Source: Sphingomonadales bacterium (lineage in GTDB: Bacteria; Pseudomonadota; Alphaproteobacteria; Sphingomonadales; Sphingomonadaceae). From it: a stretch of DNA of 6,352 nucleotides. This document shows positions 5,136 through 6,352 of this stretch, one piece after another. The stretch spans positions 1 through 6,352 of the forward strand of contig JAGPVK010000261.1 of NCBI GenBank assembly GCA_018067055.1, read 5' to 3'. A program made the position numbers and the translations under genes. A model generated the notes under the pieces. It did not search any database. It saw only the letters and a program-made list of their open reading frames with translations, and had not been told where the DNA came from. The stretch's first letter is position 1, and every line of letters starts with the position of its first letter.

Positions 5136-6352
5136 CTAGTTCGCGACCCAATTGCCGTGGAATCCCGGCGGGATCCGATGCGGCACATGGATCACCGCTT
5201 GTAGCTCACCCATAAAATCATCCGCATTCAGGATCTGCAACTCGGTCGTTTCGTTCGCGGCATCGATCACCAGCCCGATCAGCCAGCCATCATCTTCTCT
5301 GGCATCTTCCTTGGCATCAACCACGGAATCATCCGACCGCGGAACGAACACGAATTCGCCGGGGTAACGGTCCTCGCCCAGTTCGCGGGTCAGTGTCTTG
5401 CCGCTGTCCATATCATGCTTGAACAACTGCGATCCGCCGCGATCAAACACGCCGCTGTCATTTTCAGCCAGCGCCACGCTGTAGACATAGCGATAGGGCT
5501 GCGCCGTCATCCGTTCGTTATAGCGCGGAAATTCCTGATTCTTGTCGTGGATGATCTTGCGGTCGACCGATTTGGTTTCCGGATCAATCGTCCAGCGCTC
5601 GAACCGTGCCCACTCGCCGCCGGGACCATAAGGCGACTGCGCGTACATGCTCTCATGCACCACAACGTCGACAATCACCTTGCCGTCGGCGGTCTCGAAC
5701 GCATTGGCAGGGTGGAAAACATAGCAGGGCTCGACATCGCACCAGATGATATCATCGTTGCTACCGGTCTTGGGCAGCAGGCCAACCCGGGCGCCATGGT
5801 CCGGATTCCAGTCATAGGGAAATTGAAAACCCTTGATCAGCCGTTTCATCGAAAGCGTTGCCGGCAGGTCAAGCACCAGCACATAATTTTCGGTGATCGC
5901 GCAATCATGGATCGACGGGCCATCCTTGACCGCAATCGGCTCCTCGCGGATGACCTTGCCAGCCGGATTGACCACCACATGCCAGATCGTATCCTGGGTC
6001 GCTGCATCATAGCAGATTGCGTGGTAGTTACCGGTTTTCGGGTCGAGATGCGGATGGGCGGAAAAAGCGTGAGTCAAGGTGCCGTCAAACGGATTGTGCT
6101 TGATCGTATCCAGTTCGTCGTTGAGCTCGACCGGGAAACCGCCAGCCTCGACGATCGCGAAAGTCCGGCCGTCAATGCCGACGATATTGGTATTGGCGGT
6201 ATCCGACCGCGGATTGCGCACGCCCGGCTTCCTTGGTTCGCCCAGCGCGTCGCTCACCGCATTGCTACGGATCCAGCGGTTGCGATACCAAGCCGCCTCG
6301 CCGCCCTTGATCCGGATGCCATGCGCCATGCCGTCACCGACAAACCAGTGAT
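5136..6352 (-). CDS. Carotenoid cleavage oxygenase family protein (N-terminus outside window)
   Basis: This is a member of the RPE65/carotenoid oxygenase family, seven-bladed propellers with a four-histidine iron centre that cleave double bonds of carotenoids, apocarotenoids or stilbenes. The frame stays open to the right edge: codons for HWFVGDG precede the Met at 6329, and this is the conserved HWFxGDGMxHG segment, so that Met is internal and the start lies beyond 6352. The 404 visible residues hold all four iron ligands (numbered from that Met): His92 in SAHPHLDP, His141 in SIHDCAIT, His206 in VFHPANAFE and His391 in PGFHGNWV. The second-shell Glu200 lies in DVEPCYVFH. GEFVFVPR (324-331) is also typical. 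DLPATLS after the second His and WNPDHGARVGLLPK look more like carotenoid/apocarotenoid enzymes than lignostilbene dioxygenases, but the substrate remains open. No signal peptide can be judged. It ends 11 bp from the convergent desaturase-type gene, with no terminator between. Confidence 0.95.
   Translation of the reverse strand, partial: HWFVGDGMAHGIRIKGGEAAWYRNRWIRSNAVSDALGEPRKPGVRNPRSDTANTNIVGIDGRTFAIVEAGGFPVELNDELDTIKHNPFDGTLTHAFSAHPHLDPKTGNYHAICYDAATQDTIWHVVVNPAGKVIREEPIAVKDGPSIHDCAITENYVLVLDLPATLSMKRLIKGFQFPYDWNPDHGARVGLLPKTGSNDDIIWCDVEPCYVFHPANAFETADGKVIVDVVVHESMYAQSPYGPGGEWARFERWTIDPETKSVDRKIIHDKNQEFPRYNERMTAQPYRYVYSVALAENDSGVFDRGGSQLFKHDMDSGKTLTRELGEDRYPGEFVFVPRSDDSVVDAKEDAREDDGWLIGLVIDAANETTELQILNADDFMGELQAVIHVPHRIPPGFHGNWVAN

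Noticed and set aside
1..6352. CRISPR arrays, tRNA or rRNA genes, insertion sequences, integration scars
   Set aside because: By eye I found no spaced repeats, no cloverleaf-like segments, no transposase reading frames and no flanking direct repeats. Nearly all of the window is accounted for by ordinary genes.

Overview
The window looks like chromosome from a sphingomonad-type alphaproteobacterium (Sphingopyxis/Sphingorhabdus-like). I infer this from the flavour of the proteins and the mix of genes: ribosomal L10/L7-L12, a CYP153-type P450, a carotenoid-oxygenase-family protein, and a small membrane protein coupled to a desaturase. No rRNA marker is present, so the genus is not established. 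I see no mobile element, CRISPR array, tRNA, rRNA or broken gene.

Layout: (1) 1-791, plus strand: the 3' part of rplJ, then rplL, closed by a strong intrinsic terminator. rpoB does not follow. (2) 814-2676, minus strand: a CYP153-like cytochrome P450 and, downstream of it, an outer-membrane protein of the PagL/acyloxyacyl hydrolase type. (3) 2769-3987, plus strand: apt and an MTA/SAH-nucleosidase-like gene overlapping by 8 bp. This forms an adenine salvage pair: the nucleosidase would release adenine and Apt would convert it to AMP. (4) 4058-5124, plus strand: a GTG-started two-helix membrane protein coupled by an ATGA overlap to a membrane di-iron fatty acid desaturase-type enzyme. (5) 5136-6352, minus strand: a carotenoid cleavage oxygenase family gene, running off the right edge and convergent with the desaturase (11-bp gap).

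Functionally this is a core ribosomal operon end next to a cluster of lipid, hydrocarbon and isoprenoid oxidation genes: P450, desaturase-type hydroxylase, carotenoid oxygenase and an outer-membrane lipid hydrolase. The genes are mostly recognisable, and I do not see a convincing undescribed system. The best leads are the PagL-type protein in a lineage generally thought to lack LPS, the coupled small membrane protein plus desaturase, and the separation of rplJL from rpoBC.
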